From Clostridia bacterium (GTDB lineage Bacteria; Bacillota; Clostridia; Oscillospirales; Butyricicoccaceae), in NCBI GenBank assembly GCA_900763355.1, contig CAAFJY010000037.1, positions 1 through 21,693 of the forward strand: 21,693 bases of DNA. Direction: 5' to 3'. The stretch's first letter is position 1. Each line of letters begins with the position of its first letter. Of this stretch, positions 1 to 6,802 are shown in pieces. A program made the translations under genes and the position numbers. The notes beneath the pieces were generated by a model, which was not told where the DNA came from, did no database searches, and worked only from the letters and a program-made list of their open reading frames with translations.

Positions 1-50
1 CTAAGTCAAGGGTTTTTCGCCGGGTTTCTGCAGGATTTTTTTATCCCGGC

Positions 51-91
51 AAAGCGCAAAAGCGCCGCCCGGCGGTTTGCCGGGCGGCGCT
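51..91 (-). terminator. Rho-independent terminator of the alanine racemase gene
   Basis: A perfect 13-bp inverted repeat (61-73 and 79-91, arm AGCGCCGCCCGGC) surrounds a 5-nt loop. Read on the minus strand it is followed by TTTGCGCTTTG, a broken U-tract. It lies 24 bp past the stop codon of the minus-strand racemase gene, where a terminator is expected. Bases 1-50 hold no gene that I can recognise. Confidence 0.85.
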
Positions 92-114
92 GCTGTTTTC
101 CGAAAAAACGGGGC

Positions 115-1248
115 TTATTCCTTGTCGAAGAGATAGTCGCGGTAGGCGACCTCTTTGCCGTTTTCGTAATAGACCTTGGGCACCCGGCGGGGGAGAGCCG
201 CCTGGAGACCGTTGCGGTTGAAGTTGGTGATGGAAGCCCCCTGGGGATAGGTCATGGCCCCCTCTTCGTTCCCAAAGACCAGAACCTCGTCCCCGATGGC
301 CGCGTCGGGCACTTCGCTGACGTCGATCATGGCCTGGTCCATGCACAAAAGACCCACAAAGGGGCACTTGACCCCCTTGACCAGGCACCAGCCCTGGTAG
401 TGGGACAGGGCGCGGGGCGCGCCGTCCACATAGCCGAAGGGGAGGGTGGCGATGGTGCGGTCGTGGTCGGCGGCGTCGTCCAGGCCATAGCCCAGGCCCT
501 CGCCGGCGGGAAGCATCTGAAGATGGACGATCTCGCTCTTGAGCTCCATCAGGGGGCGGAGGGTAGCGATGTGGGGGTTAAAGCCATAGAAGAAGGAACC
601 GGGGCGGACCATGTTATACCGCATCTCGGGATAGCGGATGGAGCCGATGCCGTCGTCCAGGCTCTTCAGGGGGAAGGTCACGCCCCGCATCTCGCAGCCG
701 TCGATGAAGCGCTGGAATTTCTCCCACTGACGATAGTCGTCGTCATGGGTCTCCAGCGCCAGGTGGCTGAAAATCCCCCGGATGACGATGTTGGGGAGCT
801 TGGCGATCTGGGCCACCACGTCCATGTTCTCCTCGGTGGGGGCGAAGCCCAGGCGATGCATCCCGGTGTCCACCTTGATCTGGACCTTGGCGGGCTTGCC
901 CAGGGCGGAAAGGACCTCGGCCTGGTGCAGGGAACAGATGGTCTGGACGATGTCATTTTCCACGCCGTAGTGCAGGATGCTGTCGGGGCTCAGTCCCAGA
1001 ACCAGGATCTCCCCGTCCTTGTGGAAGCGGCGCAGCTCCAGCGCCTCGTTGAGCGAGGCGACGCCGAAATAGCGCAGACCGTATTTCATCATATATTCCA
1101 TCATGATGACGGCGCCGTGGCCATAGCAGTCGGCCTTGATGATGGCCATGGGCTCCACATCAGGGCCCAGCTCCTCCCGCAAAACACCGATGTTGTATTT
1201 CAGGTTATCCAGATTGATCTCTGCACGGGTCGAACGAAGGTGTTCCAT
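115..1248 (-). CDS. alr: Alanine racemase family protein, divergent (PLP-dependent)
   Basis: This is a 377-residue, full-length member of the fold-type III PLP racemases, which interconvert L- and D-alanine in the cytoplasm to feed peptidoglycan synthesis. The PLP-lysine motif IKADCYGHGA is at residues 37-46 (Lys38), KVDTGMHRLGF at 125-135 holds the expected Arg132, the second catalytic base is probably Tyr254 in GLGYGLDD, and CMDQ is at 302-305. The substrate-side Met-Val-Arg-Pro-Gly segment (NMVRPGSFFYG) is also present. Two family hallmarks look changed: the usual HxANSA stretch reads KSLDDGIGSI (195-204), and the C-terminal TINYE stretch reads SITNFNRNG. The enzyme could therefore be a housekeeping Alr from a divergent lineage or a racemase for another amino acid. 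The ATG at 1248 follows AAGGAGC. The gene is divergent from pduL and has its own terminator. Confidence 0.88.
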   Translation of the reverse strand: MEHLRSTRAEINLDNLKYNIGVLREELGPDVEPMAIIKADCYGHGAVIMMEYMMKYGLRYFGVASLNEALELRRFHKDGEILVLGLSPDSILHYGVENDIVQTICSLHQAEVLSALGKPAKVQIKVDTGMHRLGFAPTEENMDVVAQIAKLPNIVIRGIFSHLALETHDDDYRQWEKFQRFIDGCEMRGVTFPLKSLDDGIGSIRYPEMRYNMVRPGSFFYGFNPHIATLRPLMELKSEIVHLQMLPAGEGLGYGLDDAADHDRTIATLPFGYVDGAPRALSHYQGWCLVKGVKCPFVGLLCMDQAMIDVSEVPDAAIGDEVLVFGNEEGAMTYPQGASITNFNRNGLQAALPRRVPKVYYENGKEVAYRDYLFDKE

Positions 1249-1292
1249 AGTCTCAAGCTCCTTTTAGCTAAAAAATCTTTGCAGATGCCCTT

Positions 1293-1321
1293 ATCATACC
1301 GCATTTTTGTGCATTCGAAAA
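1293..1321 (-). promoter_or_regulatory. Candidate promoter for the alanine racemase gene
   Basis: On the minus strand a good -10, TATGAT (1293-1298), sits 45 bp before the racemase ATG. About 17 bp upstream is only a weak -35, TTTTCG (1316-1321) or TTTCGA one base over. The -10 is convincing, the -35 is not. This promoter lies back to back with the pduL promoter in the same intergenic stretch. Confidence 0.45.
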
Positions 1322-1342
1322 GGGGGAAAGGGCGAAAAAATC

Positions 1343-1371
1343 TTGAATCTTACGAAAAGCCATGATAAAAT
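1343..1371 (+). promoter_or_regulatory. Promoter for pduL
   Basis: TTGAAT (1343-1348), a 17-bp spacer and TAAAAT (1366-1371) make a near-consensus housekeeping promoter. A TG one base before the -10 (1363-1364) gives an extended -10. The start of transcription would be near 1378, leaving a leader of about 58 nt before the ATG. Confidence 0.7.
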
Positions 1372-1378
1372 AAACTGT

Positions 1379-1392
1379 GGTCCTGCGGGACC
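1379..1392 (+). other. Small hairpin at the start of the pduL leader
   Basis: GGTCC (1379-1383) pairs with GGACC (1388-1392) across a TGCG loop, right at the predicted 5' end of the pduL transcript. It has no U-tract, so it is not a terminator. It may simply protect the 5' end of the RNA. It is too small to call a riboswitch. Confidence 0.3.
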
Positions 1393-1436
1393 GTGGTCTT
1401 TCGTTCATTTTTATGTGTTTATAGGAGGCATCTCAC

Positions 1437-2003
1437 ATGAACGTCATCGTTGAAATTTCCGCCCGTCATCTCCACCTGTCTCAGGAGCATCTGGATATCC
1501 TCTACGGCGCCGGCTACAAGCTGACCCCCAAGAAGGATCTCTCTCAGCCCGGCCAGTTCGCCTGCGCCGAGAAGGTCGAGGTCATTGGGCCCAAGGGCTC
1601 CATGAAAATGAGCATTCTGGGACCCGTCCGTCCCGCCACCCAGGTGGAGGTCTCTATGACCGACGCCCGCAGCCTGGGCATCAAGGCCCCCGTGCGCGAG
1701 AGCGGCGATGTCAAGGGCTCCGGCGCATGTAAGCTGGTGGGTCCCTGCGGGGAGATCGATCTGGCGGAGGGTGTCATGGTGGCCAAGCGTCACCTCCACA
1801 TCATCCCCGAGGACGCCGCTGCCGCCGGCATCGTGGACAAGCAGATCGTCAAGATCGCCATCAAGAGCGCCGAGCGTTCCCTGGTCTTTGACGATGTCAT
1901 CGCCCGCGTCTCTCCCACCTGCGCCACCCGCGTCCACCTGGATACCGACGAGGCCAACGCCGCCGGCATCTCCGGCGAGGTCGAAGGCGAAGTCATCCTC
2001 TAA
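1437..2003 (+). CDS. pduL: Phosphate acyltransferase, PduL family (phosphotransacetylase)
   Basis: This 188-residue protein belongs to the PduL family, zinc enzymes that exchange CoA and phosphate on acetyl or propionyl groups, unrelated in sequence to the classical Pta. Both halves of the duplicated beta-barrel are visible, each opening with the family's His motif: ISARHLHLS (residues 7-15, His11 and His13) and AKRHLHI (116-122, His119 and His121), with a further His167 near the C-terminus. The two pairs are the expected zinc ligands. The protein starts at the domain itself, without the N-terminal targeting helix of microcompartment PduLs, and no shell or diol-dehydratase genes are near. A housekeeping role in acetate or propionate fermentation is therefore likelier than a compartment role (inference). 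AGGAGG (1423-1428) lies 8 nt before the ATG. No acetate kinase gene is adjacent. Confidence 0.92.
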   Translation: MNVIVEISARHLHLSQEHLDILYGAGYKLTPKKDLSQPGQFACAEKVEVIGPKGSMKMSILGPVRPATQVEVSMTDARSLGIKAPVRESGDVKGSGACKLVGPCGEIDLAEGVMVAKRHLHIIPEDAAAAGIVDKQIVKIAIKSAERSLVFDDVIARVSPTCATRVHLDTDEANAAGISGEVEGEVIL

Positions 2004-2020
2004 ACCGCGTCTTTTCGAAA

Positions 2021-2049
2021 AAGCCCTGTCCCCCAGCGGGACAGGGCTT
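2021..2049. terminator. Bidirectional terminator between pduL and the chromate-transporter operon
   Basis: A perfect 12-bp stem, AAGCCCTGTCCC (2021-2032) with GGGACAGGGCTT (2038-2049), has a 5-nt loop. On the plus strand it is followed by TGTTTTA. On the minus strand the stem's own AA extends into TTTTTCG. It sits between the ends of two convergent units and can serve both. Confidence 0.88.
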
Positions 2050-2099
2050 TGTTTTACTCATTTTCCGGAAAGCAGGATGCGGCGCCGGGCGGTGCGGCC

Positions 2100-2645
2100 T
2101 TACAGTCCCAGGACGCCGAACAGAAGCAGTCCGCCTGCGGCGGAAATGCCGATGACGGCGGGAATGCTCATCTTGCATTTGAGAAGGAGGAACAGGTCCA
2201 GCGCCCCCAGCGCCGCCGCCGGGAGGGAGACTCCCGCCGCGCCGCCGTAATTCTCCATGCAGAGGGAGACGGTGAGGCCCAGGATCATCCCCACGCTGGC
2301 GGGGCGCACGCCGATCATCACCTGCTGCATCCGGTGATTTTTCCGGAAGCTTTCGTAGCCCTTCGCCGCCAGGGCCCCCAGGGTGAGGGCCGGCAGCAGC
2401 ACCCCCAGATTGGCCGCCAGCGCCCCGGGGATCCCCGCCGTCCGCAGACCGGCAAAGGTGGCGCAGTTGTAGCCGTTGGGCCCGGGGGTCATCTCGGCGA
2501 TGGCCAGGATGTCGGTGACCTCCTCGGCGGTCATCCACCCGTGGGAGATCATCTCGCTGTTGATGAGGGGCACCATGGAGATGCCGCCGAAGCTGGTGAA
2601 GCCGATCTTCACAAAGCTCCAAAAAAGCTCCAGCAAAACGTTCAT
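2100..2645 (-). CDS. chrA: Chromate transporter family protein, half-size (second of a pair)
   Basis: A 181-residue, strongly hydrophobic membrane protein matching one half of ChrA-type transporters (CHR family). The family signatures are SFGGISM (18-24) close to the N-terminus and the conserved loop MTPGPNGYNCATFAG (52-66). Further hydrophobic segments follow at roughly 70-90, 113-130, 138-153 and 160-180. In this family two half-length proteins encoded side by side are thought to work as a heterodimer, equal to one full-length ChrA. Substrates outside proteobacterial chromate efflux are not established, so chromate export in this organism should not be assumed. Its ATG overlaps the stop of the upstream half by 4 nt (ATGA at 2642-2645), so the two are probably translationally coupled. 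It is the last gene of its operon. Confidence 0.85.
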   Translation of the reverse strand: MNVLLELFWSFVKIGFTSFGGISMVPLINSEMISHGWMTAEEVTDILAIAEMTPGPNGYNCATFAGLRTAGIPGALAANLGVLLPALTLGALAAKGYESFRKNHRMQQVMIGVRPASVGMILGLTVSLCMENYGGAAGVSLPAAALGALDLFLLLKCKMSIPAVIGISAAGGLLLFGVLGL

Positions 2646-3268
2646 CGCTTCCCCTTCCCCCTCCGCTCGTAATATTCACACAGGGCGAGGCCGCACACCG
2701 CGCCCCCCAGCATGAGCCACACGCCGCTGACGCCCAGGCCCAGGTAGAGCACCAGGGCCGCCGCCGCGATGACAAAGCAGGGGGGATAGGCAAAGGCCCC
2801 CTGGAACATCCCCACCACCGCGCTGAAGATGATGGGGGCCACCGCCGCGCGGATGCCTGTCATGGCCGCCGCCACCCAGGGGTTGCCCCGAATGGCCCCG
2901 TAAAACACCGTCACCACCGCCAGCACGGCGAAAGGCGGGAGGATCATCCCCAGCACACAGGCGAGTCCGCCCAGGTATCCCCCCATCCGGTAGCCGAAGA
3001 GCATGGCCACGTTGCCGATCATGGTGCCGGGGACGCTTTTGCCCACCGCCGCCAGGTCCAGGATCTCTTCCTCCCCCATGAGCTTTTTCTCCCGGGCATA
3101 GACCTGCTGCATCTGGGCCACGATGCTCCATCCGCCCCCAAAGGTAAAGCAGCCGAACTTGAAAAACTGCCAGAACAGCTTCCCCGCCGGGATCCGCACC
3201 TCGCCCCCGGCGGGGGCGGCGGTCTCGTTTTCTTCTTTTTCTTCCTTGGGAGCTTCCCGTTCAGTCAT
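2642..3268 (-). CDS. chrA: Chromate transporter family protein, half-size (first of a pair)
   Basis: A 208-residue membrane protein, the partner half of the ChrA-type transporter that follows it. The FGG signature is FTFGGGWSIV (41-50) and the loop motif is SVPGTMIGNVAMLFG (78-92), in the same place as MTPGPNGYN in the partner. It carries a soluble, acidic N-terminal tail of about 28 residues rich in Glu and Ala, which the partner lacks. I placed the start at the ATG at 3268: GGAGG lies 12 nt upstream, and the longer open frame upstream runs antiphase through the DUF1343 gene. The start overlaps that gene's stop by 8 nt (ATGACTGA, 3261-3268). The overlap at both ends puts both halves firmly in the operon with the DUF1343 protein and the M18 peptidase. 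Confidence 0.87.
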   Translation of the reverse strand: MTEREAPKEEKEENETAAPAGGEVRIPAGKLFWQFFKFGCFTFGGGWSIVAQMQQVYAREKKLMGEEEILDLAAVGKSVPGTMIGNVAMLFGYRMGGYLGGLACVLGMILPPFAVLAVVTVFYGAIRGNPWVAAAMTGIRAAVAPIIFSAVVGMFQGAFAYPPCFVIAAAALVLYLGLGVSGVWLMLGGAVCGLALCEYYERRGKGKR

Positions 3269-4400
3269 AAATGCGATAGTCCTCCGTTTTTTGCGAAAAA
3301 AGGCAGCTTTCCTCCCGTCCCCGGGACAAAAGGGGCTCCAGCGCCCAATTTTCCCGCTCCAGCTCCCGGTTCCCCAGGAGGAGAGAGACAAAGGGCTTGT
3401 CCCGCCCCGCCGCCGGGGGCAGGAAGGCAAAGTCCCGGGGATAAAGCGTCCGGAACAGGTCCAGCAGATGGAGCCCCAGCTCCACCGGCCGAAGAGCGCG
3501 CTCGTCGGTGATGTGGAGCTGGATGCCCCCGCACAGGACCCCCTGGTGCTTGGAAGCCGTGGGTGTGAACCACACGGGGGTGCTCTCCACCCCCGGGAGA
3601 CGCCGGTCGTTGAAGGCCCGGGAGAGCTCCTCACTCTGGACAAAGGGCGCGCCCAGGATGCCGAAGGGGTCGGCCGTCCCCCGCCCCTCGGAGCAATTTG
3701 TCCCCTCCAAAAGGCAAGTCCCGGGATAGAGCAGAGCCGTCTCGTACCGGGGCATGGCGAGACTGGGCATGACCCAGATGCGCTCCCACTGCCGCCAGGT
3801 CATCCCCCGGCGCAGTCCCCGGCAGGGGACCACGGTGAGCTCACACTCCAGCCCCAGTTCCCGCTGCGCCATCCGGGCAAACTCCCCGCAGCTCAGGCCA
3901 TAGCGGGCGGGCATGGGCCAGCAGCCCACAAAGCTGCGGCAGTCCTCCTGCAAAAGCGTCCCCTCGCAGGCATCCCCCAGGGGATCGGGCCGGTCGAGCA
4001 CCGCCAGGTGCTTCCCCGCCCGGGCGCAGTCCTTCATCACCCCCAGGAGAGAGGAGATGAAAGTATAGTACCGGCACCCCACGTCCTGGATGTCATAGAC
4101 CAGGGTGTCGAACTGCTCGAAAACCTCCGGCGGGAGCTCCCGCTTCCCCCCGGAATAGAGGCTGACCATGGGCAGACCGGACACCCGGTCCACTCCGCTG
4201 GCAAAGGTCTCTCCCGCCCCCTTGTCCCCCCGCACCCCGTGTTCCGGGGCCAGGAGCAGGCGCAGGTCCCCCAGCGCGGCCAGCCGCTCCACCGTGGACT
4301 GTCCCGCCGCCGTCCGGCCGGAGGGGGCCGTCAGAAGAGCCATGCGCCCCCACTGCCCCGCCTGGGCCGCCGTCAAAACGTCGATGCCAAACTCCACCAC
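3261..4400 (-). CDS. DUF1343 / NamZ-like protein, apparently cytoplasmic
   Basis: A 379-residue full-length DUF1343 protein. Characterised members (Bacillus subtilis NamZ/YbbC) are exo-beta-N-acetylmuramidases that cleave terminal MurNAc from peptidoglycan fragments. Motifs seen are LLAPEHGVRG (49-58), VYDIQDVGCRYYTF (101-114), LDRPDP (135-140) and LEGTNCSEGRGT in the second half. Unlike secreted NamZ there is no signal peptide, and none can be added: the start is GTG at 4400, with GGAGG 8 nt before it, and the TGA of the M18 gene lies in the same frame just five codons upstream. The protein should stay in the cytoplasm, where it could act on imported muropeptides (inference). It sits between an aminopeptidase and a ChrA-like pair in one operon. 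A GTG codon directly follows the first, so the start could shift by one residue. Confidence 0.88.
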   Translation of the reverse strand: MVEFGIDVLTAAQAGQWGRMALLTAPSGRTAAGQSTVERLAALGDLRLLLAPEHGVRGDKGAGETFASGVDRVSGLPMVSLYSGGKRELPPEVFEQFDTLVYDIQDVGCRYYTFISSLLGVMKDCARAGKHLAVLDRPDPLGDACEGTLLQEDCRSFVGCWPMPARYGLSCGEFARMAQRELGLECELTVVPCRGLRRGMTWRQWERIWVMPSLAMPRYETALLYPGTCLLEGTNCSEGRGTADPFGILGAPFVQSEELSRAFNDRRLPGVESTPVWFTPTASKHQGVLCGGIQLHITDERALRPVELGLHLLDLFRTLYPRDFAFLPPAAGRDKPFVSLLLGNRELERENWALEPLLSRGREESCLFSQKTEDYRIYD

Positions 4401-4415
4401 GGAAAATTCCTCCGG

Positions 4416-5720
4416 TCAGAAGCAGCGCTTCCCCTCCCGCAGGGAGAGGGTGCGGCTGAAATAGGCCTCCATGGCCCGGACCAGGGCTTCCAGATCCCGG
4501 ACGCCGCCGGTCTCCACCGCCGAGTGCATGGCCAGCTGGGCCAGGCCGATGTCCACGGTGCTCACGGGGACCAGGGTCCCCGCGATGCTCCCCAGGGTGG
4601 ACCCGCCGGGGAGATCGGACCGGTTGGCATAGCGCTGGACGGGGACGCCCGCCTCCCGGCAGATCTCCCGGAAGACGGCCGCCGAGACCCCGTCGGTGGC
4701 ATAGCGGACGTTGGCGTTGTATTTGATGACCACGCCCCCGTTGGGCCAGGGGCAGTTGTCACTGTCGGAATATTCCGGGTGGTTGGGGTGCTGGGCGTGG
4801 GCGTTGTCCGCCGACACCAAAAAGCTCTCGGCCAGCATGGCCAGATACCGCTCTTCTCCCAGTCCCAGCCCCAGGGCGATGCGCCGCAGGGTGTCCCGCA
4901 GGAGAGTGGAAGCCGCCCCCTGCCGGGTACCGGAGCCCACCTCCTCGTTGTCGAAGATGCAGCACACGGGCAGCGAGCCACTCTCCTCCGCCGACAAAAA
5001 GCCCTTCATCAAGGCAAAGGCGCATTCCAGATCGTCCAGCTTGGGGGAGAGGATGTATTCCTCCTGGGCCCCGAAAATGGTCCCCTTTTCCCGGCAGTAG
5101 AGGAAGAGATCGTGGCCCACGACATCCTCCGCCCGGACGCCGGCGCTCTCCGCCGCCAGAGCCAGGATGCCCGGGCCGCACTCCGCGCTGCCCAGGAGGG
5201 GATAGGTGTCCACATTGGCCTGGTATTTCATCCCGTCGTTGGCGGCGCGGTTCATGTGGATGGCCACATTGGGGATGACGGCCAGATCCCGGTCGATGTT
5301 CACCAGCCGGGTCTCCACCCCGTCCCCGGTGCGCACCAGCACCCGTCCCGCCGCCGAGAGGGGCCGGTCGAACCAAGAGCTCATGAGCATCCCGCCGTAT
5401 TTTTCACAGCACAGCTGGGTGTAGTGCCCCGCCGCCGTGCGCTGGGGATTGTCCTTGAGCTTGAAGGTGGGGGAATCGCTGTGGGCTGCCGCCAGGGCGA
5501 AGCCGCCCCGCAGCTCCCGGGGCACCCGGAAGGCCGCCAGGGTGGAGCCGTTGCGGGTGAGGAAATAGCGCTGCCCGGGCTCCAGGGTCCAGGGCTCCTC
5601 CTCCCGCAGCTCCCGGCAGCCCGCTTTGCGCAGCATATCCGCAAAATTGTCGATCACATGAAAGGTACTGGGGCTGGCGGCGATGAAATCCAGCAGCTCC
5701 CGCGCCAAGGTCTGGTCCAT
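4416..5720 (-). CDS. M18 family aminopeptidase
   Basis: A 434-residue, full-length M18 metallo-aminopeptidase (aspartyl aminopeptidase / yeast ApeI clan), a cytoplasmic two-metal enzyme that removes N-terminal residues, often acidic ones, from peptides. Conserved metal and catalytic segments are AAHSDSPTFKLKDNP (78-92, His80), LSPKLDDLECAF (224-235), FDNEEVGSGTRQGA (256-269, Glu259 and Glu260), LVSADNAHAQHPNHPEY (301-317, Asp305) and the C-terminal LAQLAMHSAVE (393-403, His399). I chose the ATG at 5720 because GGAGG lies 8 nt upstream and the residues before it have no relation to the family; the longer open frame upstream is the antisense of the neighbouring racemase. It is the first gene of the operon behind the promoter at 5810-5838. 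Confidence 0.93.
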   Translation of the reverse strand: MDQTLARELLDFIAASPSTFHVIDNFADMLRKAGCRELREEEPWTLEPGQRYFLTRNGSTLAAFRVPRELRGGFALAAAHSDSPTFKLKDNPQRTAAGHYTQLCCEKYGGMLMSSWFDRPLSAAGRVLVRTGDGVETRLVNIDRDLAVIPNVAIHMNRAANDGMKYQANVDTYPLLGSAECGPGILALAAESAGVRAEDVVGHDLFLYCREKGTIFGAQEEYILSPKLDDLECAFALMKGFLSAEESGSLPVCCIFDNEEVGSGTRQGAASTLLRDTLRRIALGLGLGEERYLAMLAESFLVSADNAHAQHPNHPEYSDSDNCPWPNGGVVIKYNANVRYATDGVSAAVFREICREAGVPVQRYANRSDLPGGSTLGSIAGTLVPVSTVDIGLAQLAMHSAVETGGVRDLEALVRAMEAYFSRTLSLREGKRCF

Positions 5721-5809
5721 ATTCGGTTCCTCCGTTCCCCGTTTTTCCGGGTATTTTGTGGCTTTTTCTTTGGAAAACGGCCCAAACAGGCCGTGATTTT
5801 TGCAGTAAC

Positions 5810-5838
5810 AGCATACCAGCTTTCCCCCCGTTTGTCCA
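5810..5838 (-). promoter_or_regulatory. Promoter of the M18-DUF1343-chrA operon
   Basis: On the minus strand TGGACA (5833-5838), a 17-bp spacer and TATGCT (5810-5815), with TGG directly before the -10 giving an extended -10. Transcription would start near 5803, leaving a leader of about 80 nt. Only 9 bp separate its -35 from that of the divergent promoter. Confidence 0.65.
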
Positions 5839-5847
5839 GCCCGCCCC

Positions 5848-5876
5848 TTGCGCCCGGGGTGGGGACCTGCTATACT
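5848..5876 (+). promoter_or_regulatory. Promoter of the CntK-like racemase gene
   Basis: TTGCGC (5848-5853), a 17-bp spacer and TATACT (5871-5876), with TG at 5868-5869 forming an extended -10. The start would be near 5883, about 27 nt before the ATG, leaving just room for the GGGAG ribosome site. Confidence 0.68.
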
Positions 5877-5909
5877 GGGAAAAACGACATTTTTCGGGAG
5901 ATCTCTGCC

Positions 5910-6716
5910 ATGAAGCTGGATTTTATCAAGGCCGACCCGGCCGGCAATACCACGGTTTTTGTCCTCACCCCCGTTCCCCCCGCCCTGCGGGCCCAGGCGG
6001 CCCGGAAGATCATGTCCCCCGCCAGTGTGGGCGCCGAGCAGGTGGGCTTTGTCTCGCAGGGACGGATGGACATGATGGGGGGCGAGTTCTGCGGCAACGC
6101 CAGCCGGAGCTATGGGGCCTATCTGGCGCTCCGGGGCCCCGACGGGCGCACCCTCCGGGGCTTTTCCGGCACCCAGCGGGTGGACGTCACCGTCTCCGGC
6201 GCCCGGGAGCCCCTGCCGGTGCTGGTCCAGGGTCTGGGGGAGGACAACGTCTGCCGGGCCGCCATCCGGATGCCCCTCCCCCTGTCGGTGACCCCTCTCA
6301 CCGACCCTGTGCTGGGGGACTGCACCCTGGTTTGCTTCGAGGGCATCGCCCATCTCCTCCTGCCAAACCGCGAGCCCCGGGAGAGCGATCTTGCCCCCGC
6401 CCGGGCGCTGATTTCCTCTCTGGGAGAGGAGCCCCCCTGCTTAGGGCTCCTCTACACCGCCGGGGAGACGGCCCTCCGCCCCCTGGTCTTTGTCCGGGAG
6501 ACGGGGACGCTGGTGTGGGAGAGCTCCTGCGCCTCCGGCTCCTGCGCCGCGGCAGCGGCCTATGCCCTGGCCCGGGGGCAGTCCTGTGATGTGGATCTCT
6601 CCCAGCCCGGGGGGACGCTCTCCTGCCGGGCTACGGTGGAAAATGGGGCCGTGACGGCTCTCACCCTGGGCGGCCCGGTGCGCTTCACCGCGGCGGGGAC
6701 GCTGTTTCTGGACTGA
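5910..6716 (+). CDS. DapF-fold cofactor-independent racemase, CntK (histidine racemase)-like
   Basis: A 268-residue protein of the diaminopimelate epimerase fold, whose members use a pair of cysteines to invert an amino-acid alpha-carbon without PLP. Both cysteine loops are present: GGEFCGNASRSYG (57-69, Cys61) and ESSCASGSCAAA (204-215, Cys207), plus the N-terminal substrate loop PAGNTTVFVL (10-19). From memory of the family, AEQVGF, EFCGNAxxSY, LVWExSCxSG and QPGG fit staphylococcal CntK, a histidine racemase of staphylopine synthesis, better than true DapF, whose loops read GNDF, CGNGxR and ACGTG. No cntL, cntM or metallophore transporter genes are nearby, so staphylopine is not implied and the substrate is open: histidine first, diaminopimelate second. 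The ATG at 5910 follows GGGAG by 9 nt. No terminator separates it from the next gene. Confidence 0.75.
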   Translation: MKLDFIKADPAGNTTVFVLTPVPPALRAQAARKIMSPASVGAEQVGFVSQGRMDMMGGEFCGNASRSYGAYLALRGPDGRTLRGFSGTQRVDVTVSGAREPLPVLVQGLGEDNVCRAAIRMPLPLSVTPLTDPVLGDCTLVCFEGIAHLLLPNREPRESDLAPARALISSLGEEPPCLGLLYTAGETALRPLVFVRETGTLVWESSCASGSCAAAAAYALARGQSCDVDLSQPGGTLSCRATVENGAVTALTLGGPVRFTAAGTLFLD

Positions 6717-6802
6717 AGCCCCCGCTTTTTCCCTTGCAAACCCCCGTTTTTCAAAGCAAAACCCTGCTTTTTTCAAAAAAGAACGCGAAGGAGGAGCCGG
6801 AT

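Noticed and set aside
4..9. TTGACT on the minus strand as the -35 of a promoter leaving the left edge
   Set aside because: The matching -10 would lie outside the window, so it cannot be supported.
2100..3268. Chromate resistance cassette
   Set aside because: No chrB-type regulator or other metal-resistance gene is near, and the pair is embedded in a peptidase/NamZ-like operon. The family name does not prove the substrate.
3123..5909. Plus-strand open frame leading into the CntK-like gene
   Set aside because: It runs antisense to the DUF1343 and M18 genes and is compositionally odd. Only the part from the ATG at 5910 matches a protein family and has a ribosome site and promoter.
5721..6353. 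Longer N-terminus for the M18 aminopeptidase
   Set aside because: The extra residues are antisense to the CntK-like gene, the family begins at MDQTLA, and the ATG at 5720 has a good GGAGG.
5910..6716. A staphylopine-type metallophore locus
   Set aside because: Only the racemase-like gene is present. No nicotianamine-synthase-like, dehydrogenase or metallophore transport genes are in the window.
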